Assembly: GCF_040954835.1 (NCBI RefSeq)
Contig: NC_090723.1
Coordinates: forward strand, 5,962,001-6,026,000
DNA length: 64,000 nt
Source: Lepisosteus oculatus
Taxonomy: Eukaryota > Chordata > Actinopteri > Semionotiformes > Lepisosteidae
Reading direction: 5' to 3'
Shown here one piece after another: positions 1 through 11,419 of the stretch. How positions within the stretch are numbered: position 1 is the first letter of the stretch; every line of letters begins with the position of its first letter. The translations under genes and the position numbers were made by a program. The notes beneath the pieces are model-generated. The model was not told the DNA's origin. It made no database searches and was given only the letters and a program-made list of their open reading frames with translations.

Positions 1-3000
1 CACCTGTCAAGGAGCAAAACAAATGACGACCGTGGGGCACACAGCGCCTCAGGACGCAAAAAAGCAATTTAACGAAACGCGAGACGGGTTATTAGAAAAT
101 GAAGATTAACCTGGGTCAGGAGCAACACAAGGTAATTACAATCCCTCGCCACCGACATCTCCCAGACAACAAAGACACGTAATTGAGAAAAATGATGCCC
201 CCCCCCTCCTCCTCCGCCAAACATCCAGCTTTGAGACCTGTCTGATGCACAACGAAGACGGCGGAGAAGATGAGTACCCTCAAGCAGCCCGTTTCGAGTC
301 AGTGGGGCATCGCCACGGAAACGAGATGCCCCCCCACCCCACGCTCTCCTGGACAGGAATCGTCCCTTACCCCCGCTGAGCTACTCAGAGGCACACCGGC
401 CCCAGCCCTCTGAACCACAGCACAACCTCCCCTGGGTCCAAAACATGGCGAACACTTCCGACAGTTAGTAAATAACACCCTGTTTTTCCCAGTGGAGAGG
501 GTCTCTATTAAACAGCATGCTGCCGGGGGCAGGCGTGTTTTATTCTGCAGGGTGAAGCTTACCGACTGCTATAAATCAGATGCCGGCACCCCTGCTCACT
601 AATGAAGTCTTCAACTACATAAATCCTACCCCCCCTACCAGCTTGCAATAAACATTCTAGTCAATTAAAAACGAGCGAGGGATGGGAAAGCAGCAGGAGA
701 GAACACCCTCTCACTGCCAGCCATGGAAAGATCAGGAGAGAAATAACGCCGTGCTCCATTAAGGAGAGCACCGAGAGAGCACAGCCTGCTGCCGCTCAGA
801 GCTTCCACTAGCAAAGCACCAAGGGGGATCCAACAGTATGGTACCTGCTGACCTCAGAAGCAACACTACCCTGCAGGGGCCCTGCTTGGGTGAGGGTTAG
901 GCAAGGGGGTCCACCCTCATGACTGCCCAGCAGGAAGCTCCAGGGCTCGGCCACGGGTCCAGGGAACCAGCCAGGCCGTGCTGAGGAGCTGATCTCTTTA
1001 CGTAGTGGCAGCCCTCCACCACAGCCTGCGAGAGATTCTCAAATCACACGGCAACACAAGGGCAAGCCAGGGCAGGGAATACAGAAGTTTGAGGGGACTA
1101 CCTTCCACTGTTTAAAAAGCCCAAGGGCATCACCAAGGTCAACCCAGTAGACTCATGGAAACAAGCTAATGTTTGTGAAAGAACATTGTGTTTTTGTAAA
1201 AAAATAAAACTGACCTAGCAATGTGCCTGCTTATTCATTTGGGGAAAAAAAAAATACATTAAACAGATGAGGGAGTCTGTAACCAGCAACCCAGCCATGT
1301 TGTTAAAGCTAGTCACAGCCTTCCTTTAAGAAACAGCTGGGTTGGATTTTCCACTCGGTTAACTGCCTCGGGCATCCATCTTCTGAAGGTGCTGCAGTAG
1401 AAATCAGTGAAGAGCAGCTTAACTGAACAATTAAAGAAAATTATGGGCAAGACTGCTACTGCCAACAGTCCCCACACCTCGACGAGATTCAAAAGGCTGA
1501 AACGGGATAAAATGGATCATTAAGACCGTTAAATTAAAGCTACAGAAGTTTATTTTCCTTCTGTAATTTCCCATTGCACTGTGGAGTGTAGGCTGTTTTG
1601 TAGAGCCCAGATTTCAAGTTGCAAATATTAGTATTACACCAGGCACATATTGATTCCCCGCTGTAAGGTTGAGAAAAGAACATCTCAGCTGTAGGGCCTC
1701 CTTCAGATGAGATATTGGCATTGACAGCATCTTGATAATCCTTTCATAACATGTGAAGTACCTTACCCTTTGACACCTGATTCTAATTATTCTTCATAGA
1801 ATGGTGGAATCAATTAAAGTACCATCACTGCAAGCTTTCTAAGTCTCACTATTCCCTCAGTGTCACATCCTCCCCCAATTCTAGAGCCCAGGAACACACA
1901 CTGCAACCTCTCACTTCCTGGAAGAGTTCTGCACACCTGCCAACAAAGACCAGCACCTACAGAGCATCGGGTGCTCTCCAATTACCACTGTACAGGGGGT
2001 GCTGCATTGCTCCGGAGGGGTGCAGAGATACCAGAGATGTCCCCATCTTCGATTCAGCAGCACATGCTGTAGAGGACTCAGGTGTCCCCCCCATTCCAGA
2101 CTGACGGAGCCCACAGAGGTGCTTTAGACCCCCAAAATCCCACTAGCTTAACTGCTTACAAGATGGAACGAAGCACACAAGGAAATCAAAGCACCGTGAG
2201 TCGTCTTAACTGATATAACAAGTTGAAAAGCCTACTTACAGCCTGCACAGGAAATCCTATTAAAAACTAGCCAGACCAGCTCAATGGTAAGCATCCACCT
2301 ACAACTAGTCCCATGTTTCCCCCCCCCCCCCACTACAAAAACCATGATTAACCTTGAACTAAAAATTATCCAAAACTTTGCACATCACTATGCAATTGCT
2401 GTTAGACTCAAAATACATATTCAACCCATGAGTGAGGGAGAGCTCCAGAAAAGCAGACATTTAAATGCTGTAACTGAGCCAGACCAGGTTTAGCACTTAA
2501 TTCAGATGCTAACTTCACATTGTATTTGCAAATTAATACCAATTTTTCACATCATGCAAAAACGTGGGAGACCACAAGCTACCTCTATTAAGATCTAAAA
2601 CAAAGTACCCAGGCAAAGCTACTTACTACTGCCAGCCATAATCCACACATGGGAGACCAAGATCACTTGATTTCACTCTGCACTTGAGTAGCATTCAGGA
2701 AGGTAACCATTCAGGTCTTCCCCAGAACATCCAGCACAGCGATAGTTAACACTTGGATCCCTCCATTACCTTTTATCAAGCTCAGCATAAAATAGGAGAC
2801 CACAGAGACCCCCTCCCTCCCCACATCCCATTGCAACATGCCAACTTTCCATAGGAAAGCCCTTCTACCAGCCCCACTCTCCCACAAGCACATACTCGCT
2901 GTATGGAGATAGACCTCGCCAGCAGAGCTCTGATCATGGGAAAAATACTCTTACCCCCTTCACCAGCACAATGCTAGAGCCCTGCTATGAACTAGTCCCC

Positions 3001-3425
3001 CCCAACATACAAGACACCCCACTGGAACAGTAAACTGTCCGTTTGAGACTTCAGACTCAAATCTGCTGAAGGGGATTTGTCTAAACCTGTAACTGCCAGA
3101 CTTATCCAGCAATAACAGGAGGAAAGAAATGCAGTAGGTTTAAAATTCAGATGTATTAAATGGTGCCCTCAAAGGTCAGTTGCTTAGGATGGGATATTTG
3201 TATGCTTTAGTGTAGATGAAGTATGAAACTATTCATGATAGAACAGCTACAAATTTAACCAATTGCTCAAATCAAAGGATCTCAGTGTCAGGAACACTCT
3301 CCACCCACCCAACCCACCTCATTAAACCAAGGGTGGGTCATGCCCTGAAGCCCAGTACCACAGGCTATTGGATCTCAAAGAAGCAACTGCAGAACAGTAC
3401 GCATAAGAAAAAAAAAATCCTGCAC
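1..3425. other. Intergenic sequence, no gene recognised
   Basis: This stretch lies downstream of the TFIIIA-like gene. I see no exon with splice signals and a recognisable protein in either strand. It holds homopolymer runs (a C run near 2318-2330, an A run near 1247) and AT-rich unique-looking sequence. A stretch near 1090-1145 faintly resembles the LINE fragments found at 50.7 kb, but too weakly to annotate. Short open frames here have no family resemblance that I recognise. Confidence 0.5.
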
Positions 3426-3558
3426 TTTATTGGAAAGGGCCCAGCTTTACAAATTTCACTTTGCCAAGTTACACAAGCCTCTCAACACCATCAAGGTAAA
3501 CAAAGCAATGCGCAGCAACTTGCCATTCAAAAAAAAAAAAGAGAAAGCGCAGTTTATT
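3426..3558 (-). promoter_or_regulatory. Two poly(A) signals of the TFIIIA-like gene
   Basis: Read on the minus strand, AATAAA occurs at 3553-3558 and again at 3426-3431. These lie about 160 and 290 bases past the stop codon at 3718-3720. Both are canonical hexamers placed where a 3' UTR should end, so the gene may use tandem polyadenylation sites. Which one is used cannot be told from sequence. Confidence 0.5.
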
Positions 3559-3717
3559 GCAAACAAAGGCAAAACTCCCCAACTTAAGACTCAGCTAAAA
3601 TTATAGATCAACAGCCAGGAACCCCTACCCAGAGGCATTGTGTAGTAAAGAAAAAACTAGTTTCCAATCCTCTTTAACATTTCCAGAGCGAACACTCACT
3701 CCCCCAAGCGTGGGCCT

Positions 3718-6700
3718 CTAAGGGGTGGCGTTGACGACCCTGTTGGGCTTCAGGTCGAACAGCTCCCGCAGGCTGACCTCGGGCTCCACGTGGTGAGGGA
3801 TCTTGCGCTCGTTGAAGAGCCCCGAGAGGTCGGCCTCCACCTTGCCGCGGCCGGGGAAGCGCAGGCGCAGGGCGAAGAGCCGGCTGAGGTCCTCCTCCAC
3901 CAGGAGCGCCCTGCGCTGGCCGCCGCCCCCCCGCCTCTTCTGCCACTTCCTACTGGACCGCTGCTGCACCAGCTGCAACCAATGATGGGTCAGGGTCCAC
4001 AGCCAGGCCCCTCCCATTCTCACACAGTACAAGACCATGACACCCACATGACCACATCAGACCTGCCCTTCAATATTGCTTTCCAATATTTGGAAATTTC
4101 TGCATTCCCAGTTTATATTTGGGATCAACAATCAACATCTTAACTTCATACAGAAGAGAAAAAAAAAAGATACTCTGGAGGAAGGTAAAAATTTAACATG
4201 TACCCATTAACCAAGGCATGGCAAAATATATAATCAATGGTCCAAGTTAAGTCAGTTAAACTCTGCTCATGGGAACGGGCAAGACTCAGAGGACATATCC
4301 ATCTGTTGACAGTTCTACAGCATGTCAGAGTAGGATTTCTCAGCATTGCCCTGCAGAGACTACAGCTTAGAGAAACCAGGTCAGTCACCTTCCTGACCGA
4401 TCCAAAATGGTTTGGGAACTTGCCTACTTAAAATTGAATTCTCCAACACATAAGGGTGTTAAGTGTCCAAACCCAAGGCAATTTAAACTCCGTTTGAGCC
4501 CCCCTCCCAACACTACCTGTGGGCAATTTATACAGCATCAGACAAAGTTGCCAACAAGGCCATTTCTTAAAGCCACTCCAGCTGAAGTGAACAAGTGCAT
4601 TTGGAAATTCAAGATAAGGATTTGCCAGTGCATTGGTGGAAGACCTTGGTGAACATGAAGACAGGCCTCCTTAAGTCAACTGTCCACATGCAGGGATCAT
4701 TTAAGAACTATGACGGCCACATCTTTGCATTGGCAGAATGAGGAAGTGAACACACTGCAGCTTTGATCCCTTAAAACCCACCCTTCCCAGTGGGAAACCT
4801 GAGCACCTGGGCTTACCTTCACTCTCCCCTCCGGGTCATGATGGACAACGTGCCTGGTGAGGCTCTCCTGAAAAGAAAGGCCATGCAGCGATGAGCACAA
4901 CAAAGCAGCCAACAAGCAGAGGCTATCTGGCCCAAAGCACTAACAGCATTGATCCAAGAACTGTATTCGGATGTTCCTGAAACGAGCTCAGAAAACCCAG
5001 TTGGCAATTACTTCAGCCTGGCAGCTTGCTAAAACTTCACGTGCAAGAGATGAGAACAGTTCCTCTTACAGCACCAGTTTGTTTTGCTGCCGAGTATAAA
5101 GTCACTGGGTTCACCAATATATCTCAGCATAGGCCAAGATTAGCATTTTGCATTACAGCTTGTAGATGTGCACTCATGAAAATGGATTTCAAATTATAGC
5201 CACAGCAGTTTTACACATTTAACTACTCTCCTGATTGGGTCCAAAACCCATTGACGCATTACGCTTTTATGAAGTAGGATCTTGCTGTGAAATTAGGCAG
5301 AATTTGCACTGTTCACAAAAAGCGTTTGCTGTTAACAGCTAATTAGAAACCAAGCTTAAATGACTAAGAGGATTTACTCATCTGATTAAGTCACCCAAAA
5401 AAAAAAAGTTTTAAATGAATTTTAAGGGGGTTTCGACCCAGCCAGCACCCCAGAGCAAGATGCAGGTAATGATTGTTGTGTCCAAGCTACAAATAACTCA
5501 AGCACATAAAAGCAGGTGGGTTTTCTGAATTCTAGTTGAATGAAGGCACTAGTCGCTGATGGCTTCCCAACAGGTTCCATTAGTGCTTTTCACCTCTTCA
5601 ACACAGCCTCTCCACTTAAACAACTATGCCACTCATACAATTCTGACCCCAATGGAATTCCACTGCATTGCTCCGGCTGCACACTTTAATGAGTGGATCT
5701 CAGAGGGGCACTCCAATGCTGCATTTAAACTCACTGGTATTTTGCAATGCATTTTAAATTCTCGGATTAAGGCAGTTGCATCTATTATGTCCTTTTAAGT
5801 GGATCTCCAGATGTCAGAATGGACCGACTCCTCCATACAGTATATACAAAAACTAGATGCACAAAGCCTACAAGTAATTATACACGGATTTGAATTTGCC
5901 ATGTTATCATGCACTGCTTACTGCTACTAACACCACAACAGTGGTTCCCAATCCTGGTGACCCACACGCCTTAGATTGAGTAAAGTGTCAATTAAGAAGT
6001 TGCTTCTAGTCACAAATTTGTAAGGGAAATTAACTTTTACTGGTGAATTTTGAGATTTTAAGTCAATGGAGGGCGTGGTTGTGTAACCAAGGGCTCAGCT
6101 GGAACACAAAGCCAACGGGTGGACAGGACCAGGAGTGGAGCCGCTGCCGTATGGGGAGAACGAGGGCCTGCAGAGGGACAGAGGGCACTCACCCGCATGG
6201 CGAAGACCCTGGGGCAGTCGGGGTAGTAGCAGCGGTACTTGAACAGCTTCAGGTGCTCCTTGCGGATGTGGTGCTGCAGGTTGAAGGCGGTGGTGAAGGA
6301 GGCGGCGCAGCCCTCGTTGGGGCACGCCAGCACGGGCTTCTCCCGGGTGTGCGAGCGCTTGTGGCGGCGCAGGGACTGGCGCGTCTTGAACTCGGCCGGG
6401 CAGAGCGGGCACAGGTACTTCCCTGACAGACGAGGGGAGACCTCAAACCTGAGCTGCTCCCGCTGGGGCGTCCAGCCGCTCACTCGGAGAGGACCGCCCC
6501 AACACAGCAGTTACACGATCCAGAACCTTCAAGTGCTCACTGCTGGAGACCCTGTACAGCAGCAGTTCCCCAATCCCTGGTCCTGGTGACCCCCTACCCA
6601 ACATGCACCTGCTGGTCCTCATTCCAGCCCACCTTCATTAGTTAATTAAAGCACCTTGGATCAGGTAACACTTCAAATGACAAATACTTGAGCACAGGAA

Positions 6701-9700
6701 GTGGCACAACCTGGGTGCCAACAATGGCCTTGCCATAACAGCCCCACAGTCACCATTTTTGGATTGGGGGGGGGGGCTCTCCTCGCCATTGATGCTCATG
6801 AAGCCACTGCTCATGCTGTGCTCACCATTATCAGATGTTAGCTTTGCAGCCAAAATTTGGTCATGGTTTTAATGCAGTTTTATAAAAAGGAGCTATCAAA
6901 ACCATGATGATTCAGGGAAGCCTGCTTTAACCAGCTACTAATTGGAAGTTGCAGATCAAGGACAGGATTTGGTTTCTACTTAAAGGGTGGGGCCCTGCAC
7001 ATATGCATTTCTAGAAGCACAAAAACTGAACATTTTACCATCTTAATAAAATTCAGGGCCATAACTTGTTTACAGTACATGCAAGGTCAGTCCTGGGTGG
7101 CCATATACAACAGTCCAGACACTGGTACCATAAGTCTTTCTGCAACACTCGTATCTTCGTCAGGAAGTCCAAGAAAGATTACCTGGGTGCGTCGCCATAT
7201 GCTTGCAGAGTTTCCCCCATGTGGGCGCAACCACTGGGCAGCTGGAATCACGGCAGGGGTACCCTAGAAAAAAAAAAGGGGGTCAGTGTGAATACCAAGG
7301 TTTCTTTTCCAGAAGAAATTTAGATCTTAAGCCACCATGATGGGCAATCAAGTTTCCGCAAGGCCAGCTGGAAGGTCCTGACCATCAGATGGGCTATTGA
7401 TCACTTCCCAGATCCCCACTAAATGAATCTCTGCTTGCAGAATGTTTCTCACCTGCACTCAAAAAACCATATTGAGGTACCCGTCATGTCATTCAAGAAC
7501 ACAACCATACTTCTACACACATTATAGCACACAGGAGATCAGTGTTCAACAGGCCTAGTTTCTTCCCAGCACGAAAGCTGGTTTGGCAGCACCCTACCAC
7601 TACATCTCCTGACAGTTAAGATTTAATCCCCCACCCATCAAGTGTGGACAAGGATTTGTGGTAAAAAAAAAAAAAGACTGGAATAACTCCAATCAGAACC
7701 CATATGCTCCAGAAATGCTTGAAAGGCCAGAAATTGACATTTAAGTGCAGTGAAACTGCATGGCCCCATCAGGTAACTCCACATCCAGCTCTAAAAAGAG
7801 TAAGCTTGGCACTTTCGGTTCACTTGGTCTGTAGACAGACATGTGACCCTTTGCAGTAGAATCCTGGCTAGGATCAGAGGTGGGGCTCTTCCATTTAAAG
7901 AGATCCCCAGACTGACAAGGCTACGGCTCACTGGCTTTGGACAGTCCCAGGGTGGAGAACAGCTCGACTGCACCTGCGTGGGTCTTCTGGTGGGCTTTGA
8001 GAGCTGCCCTGGTTTCAAAGGTCATCCCACAGCCGTCTTTCTGACACCTGCAACAGCAAGAAGATCTTGCAACCAAAACTTGCAAACAAGCACATGAGTC
8101 TTGACAGCGAGCAGGGCATTACAACATTTACTTGTTCAAGAAGCCAACTTCTTACCCTGGGGACCTCTGGTTTAAGATTAACCACCCGTTACCCTCGGTA
8201 CCCCCACCCCATCTGGTTAAGACCACCCCTGCAGCAGGCATCTCACTGTGGGAGTGATCACGTATTGCACGGTTACCATTCCTGGTCACAGGCAGGAATC
8301 TGTCCAGTGTGATCAAGTAGTCCACAGGACAGCCCCCCCTTCCCTGCTCCTGGGGATCCACACCTCCTGATCCAGCTGAATTGAGACTTCTTGATAAGTT
8401 ACTTGGGAGCAGTTTTCAGTTCAAGCGAGGTATGAGGTTACCCATGTCATGGGCAACAAACTGAAGCCAGTTGGACACGGGAGGGCAGGGGACACCCAGG
8501 GCCAGTCCTCAAGGCTTCAATCCCCAGATTAAGAAAAGGCTTCGATTGGACGGATTATGTAAATCGGATCAGTTAAGTAACCGAGGGCTCAGGTGGAAAG
8601 AAACACCCTCTAGCTCTCCAGGATTGGAGCCGTGTGCTCATGAATTAAGGGCTTAATGAAGTAACATCCAGAAAAAGCCAAACGCTGGGGTCACGGCCAA
8701 TGAAAAGCCTATCCTACGTGACACTGCTTTATTTAGCTGCTAAAATTAGAAAACAGACACGAGAAACGCTTCCTACTTTATATAAAAGTGGACCAGATTA
8801 AAAGGCCTGCACCTTACACAGCAAAGGCTAAAGCAAAACCCAGATAGGTCTGTATTCCTGCTGAGAGCCAGGTGCCTTCAATTGCACGAGGCACTTAATG
8901 TACCAAAACACTCAAACCTGTCAGCTTTAATGCAAGTTGTGCCTTTAGTGTTTTTTTTTTTTAACAGCAACAATTGATAAGGTCCTTGCTAGCGAGCAAA
9001 AAGCCGACAGCATGCATAAGGTGCAAAGGTTTATTCCGTGCTGAAAAGATTTGGGTTTTCTTCAGATCTTCACATCTGAAGAAGGCTCCACAGCCGACAT
9101 CTCCTTTCAGCATGGAAGGAACCTTTACCTGTTCCCCAAGCATGAGCTGGGATAGGTTAGATCAGTGGTGTCTTATTCCTGATGGCCCACCCACACCTGT
9201 TGGCCTGTTCCAGCCAAGCCCTCAGTTACACAACCAAGCCCCTCACAGCTCTCAAACCTGCTGGAGCTTTAACCACTAAACAATTGTGAAATAAAAATCA
9301 GAAACAAATGCAAATTTCAATAAAGCATCTTGGATCAATTAAGGGGGGGGGGGGAAGGGGGTCCCAGTACCTAGATGTTAAGCCAGTGGTTAACAGTGTA
9401 TATTATGGATACTAACACTGCATGTTAATATGCATACAAACCTTAAGTAGTCTATTGGAAGCCTACCAGCTATGGGACAACATGCCAGTTAACTACCGAT
9501 TCGAGCACATGGGTGCTAACATGGAACCAGCATTCGAAACATACCAACAACCCCTGAAGATCCCAGCTCCTTCAAGAGCAGCCCCCTGACAAGAAGTCAT
9601 GCAGACTCACCTGAAAGCCAGAGTAGGGTTGTGCTCATTTAAGTGAATCCTGTAAGCTTTGCGTTTCCTGAAGGTCTTGTCACAGTTTTCAGAAGTACAC

Positions 9701-11232
9701 TGCAGGAGGGGAAAGGATTGAAGAATAAGCACAGAATTCCAGTCAGTCACAAACAAGAGGTCATCTGGGCCCATCTGGCTTGTTCAGTTGCTAGCTGCCA
9801 ATTAAGTGGCAGCTATCCTGACCCTGGAGTGCCAAGTGTCTGTGGGGTCTCATTTCAAATGATCTTAAGAGCAGCAAACCCAGCTGGTTATACATTTCTG
9901 CTTCTCCCAGCTCAGCTCTTCAGGTGCTGCTGCTTTAAAGAGACTTTGAAAACCATCAGACAGACTGGCCCTCCAGGACTGGACACTCCTGATCTAGATG
10001 GGCTGTGGGAGTCTGGAGCAGGCTACCACATTGTCCAGGACATGGACTTTAACAATGTGCTAGACAGCCTCTGCACAGCTGTAGTCTTCATGACTAGACT
10101 TGATCCAGCCACTTCTTGAAAAACCTGGGTCACCACCTTCTAGCATGGCTGCAGAGTTGGACAGTCAGAATACAGCAGGTTTAAGTTTGTGCAAAACAGC
10201 AACTGAGTTGCTCTGTTATACATTGATCCAATTAAGCCAATTAGCTTGTGGTGAGAGGTGGGACATTTCAAGATTACAGCACATCGATGGTAGACATGCA
10301 CCAGAGAAACTGAAAGCCCAAAGCCTACAATAAAGAAGCCTGACGTTTAACAGTCGTTCACACCCCACGAAAACTTTGTACATCGACCGTGCCTAGAAGC
10401 AGATCAACACCGCCGACCAGCCATTGATGGTATCTGGCGCCCTCTGCCGTACGCACCTTGAAATAGCTGTCCTTATCGCCGTGAGCGTATTGGACGTGTC
10501 TCTTCAGGTTGTCCGAGCTGTAAAAGGACTGGGAGCAACCGAAATGGGTACAACTGCGATAGAAAAAAAAAGTTTCCACAACTCATTACAAAATGACTTG
10601 GACTATTGTATAGAAGTCTCATACTAGCAAGTCACACTGAGAACACATTCATTATAGATGCCTAACGTGTCCCTTAAGCGGTTACACAAGGCCTCTGGTG
10701 TTACCACAGGGAAAACTATAGGGCAGCTAAAACACAGCCCGATGCGAAGATCTTGCTTGAACCTGAATGATTTCGTCCCGGTGTGCTTCAACTGGTGGCG
10801 TCTCAGATGAGCCTTCCTTGAGAACCTCAACCCACAGCCCGGAATATCGCATGCCAGCGGCCGCTATGGACAAAAAAAAATAATGCGCAGCTGCCGTTAA
10901 CGGAGGACTAGCGCCATTAAAAAAAAATTGCCCCGTATACCCGCTGCCATGTTTGAAGGCACCCCAATCCCACCGCTTCTGTGGGCAGTTCTGGTTAGAG
11001 CACATCAAATCTGTCCCCCCGCGAAATCAAGGCCACATTATTTAAGACGTTGAAGTCCCCTCTCCCTTGAGAAGGGGGGAATCAGGCCGAGAGAGCGCAC
11101 CTCGCCGGTGTGCACCGTCTGGTGCTCTCTGAGCCGCCACTCGCGCGTGAAGGCGGCGCCGCAGGCCGGGTGGCCGCAGTTGAAGAGCTGCTGGCGCGGC
11201 ATGGCGTCCACCGCCGCCGAGAGGAGATCCAT
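3718..11232 (-). CDS. TFIIIA/P43-family 5S RNA-binding protein with nine C2H2 zinc fingers (nine exons)
   Basis: Exons on the minus strand are 11232-11101, 10863-10763, 10553-10457, 9699-9611, 8047-7974, 7263-7183, 6422-6193, 4867-4817 and 3972-3718. They join in phase to 369 codons. Nine C2H2 fingers lie at about residues 19-41, 49-71, 79-102, 111-133, 141-163, 168-190, 196-216, 225-248 and 256-278. Finger 7 has the short CX2C spacing and finger 6 carries TW, as in TFIIIA. A basic linker and an 84-residue tail follow. Proteins of this family bind 5S rRNA, and TFIIIA also binds the 5S gene; P43 is the oocyte 5S RNA storage protein of the 42S particle. The tail lacks the TFIIIA motif near YIPPK and the locus is not the GTF3A neighbourhood of human chromosome 13, so a P43-like paralogue seems likelier than gtf3a itself (inference). 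The start is the first in-frame ATG (residues MDLLSAAVDA); upstream in-frame sequence has none. The exon 2 donor (AG then GTTCAA) is weak. Confidence 0.88.
5938..6152. repeat. Fold-back repeat with long inverted ends, next to exon 7 of the TFIIIA-like gene
   Basis: The left end reads AGTGGTTCCCAATCCTGGTG and the right end, reverse-complemented, reads nearly the same (CAGCGGCTCCACTCCTGGTC), so the ends are inverted repeats. The interior holds two AATTAA-like motifs. It sits in intron 7, ending about 40 bases before the exon 7 donor. Single-ended relatives lie at 6551-6668, about 8560-8645, 9163-9262 and about 9960-10000. The family name is not known to me; this class of ending is common in fish genomes. 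Confidence 0.5.
6551..6668 (+). repeat. Dispersed repeat, single end of the fold-back family
   Basis: It begins with GCAGTTCCCCAATCCCTGGT and continues through TCATTCCAGCC to TTAGTTAATTAA, the typical order of this dispersed fish repeat. It lies in the intron between exons 7 and 6 of the TFIIIA-like gene. It is diverged and lacks the opposite arm. Confidence 0.5.
9022..9135. repeat. Palindromic MITE-like element, copy 1
   Basis: The left end AAAGGTTTATTCCGTGCTGA mirrors the right end, which reverse-complemented reads AAAGGTTCCTTCCATGCTGA. Between them an inner palindrome is built from TTCACATCTGAAGAAGGCTC and CACAGCC. The same outer and inner palindromes recur at 47078-47222. This architecture suggests a non-autonomous DNA transposon or fold-back element. 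It lies in the intron between exons 5 and 4 of the TFIIIA-like gene. Confidence 0.6.
9163..9262 (+). repeat. Dispersed repeat, single end of the fold-back family
   Basis: It opens with ATCAGTGGTGTCTTATTCCT and goes on to GTTCCAGCCAAGCCCTCA, matching the left arm of the family at 5938-6152 with many substitutions. It directly follows the palindromic element at 9022-9135. Confidence 0.4.
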
Positions 11233-11335
11233 CTCCCCCACGTCTCCGCCTCCAAAGGAAAGACTTTCGCGATCTCTACTCTCCACTTCGCTCCCACTGT
11301 CTTCTATGAAGACGCTTCCCAGCGCTTTCGCGCCC

Positions 11336-11343
11336 CTATATGT
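11336..11343 (-). promoter_or_regulatory. Possible TATA-like box of the TFIIIA-like gene
   Basis: The minus strand reads ACATATAG followed by a GC-rich stretch, about 105 bases before the chosen ATG at 11232. Spacing and position fit a core promoter, but the match is short and could be chance. No initiation data are available. Confidence 0.28.
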
Positions 11344-11419
11344 ACTTCAGCGAGGGCGGCGGGTCGCAGGTTCTGGTGATTAAGCGCGTAATTGGAAAAT
11401 CAGAGGAGGGGCGTGTCTG

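Noticed and set aside
3790-4143. Plus-strand open frame opposite the last exon of the TFIIIA-like gene
   Set aside because: It is the antisense shadow of a GC-rich coding exon.
11082-11297. Alternative starts upstream of 11232 for the TFIIIA-like protein
   Set aside because: These rely on GTG codons or on another frame; the first in-frame ATG is at 11232.
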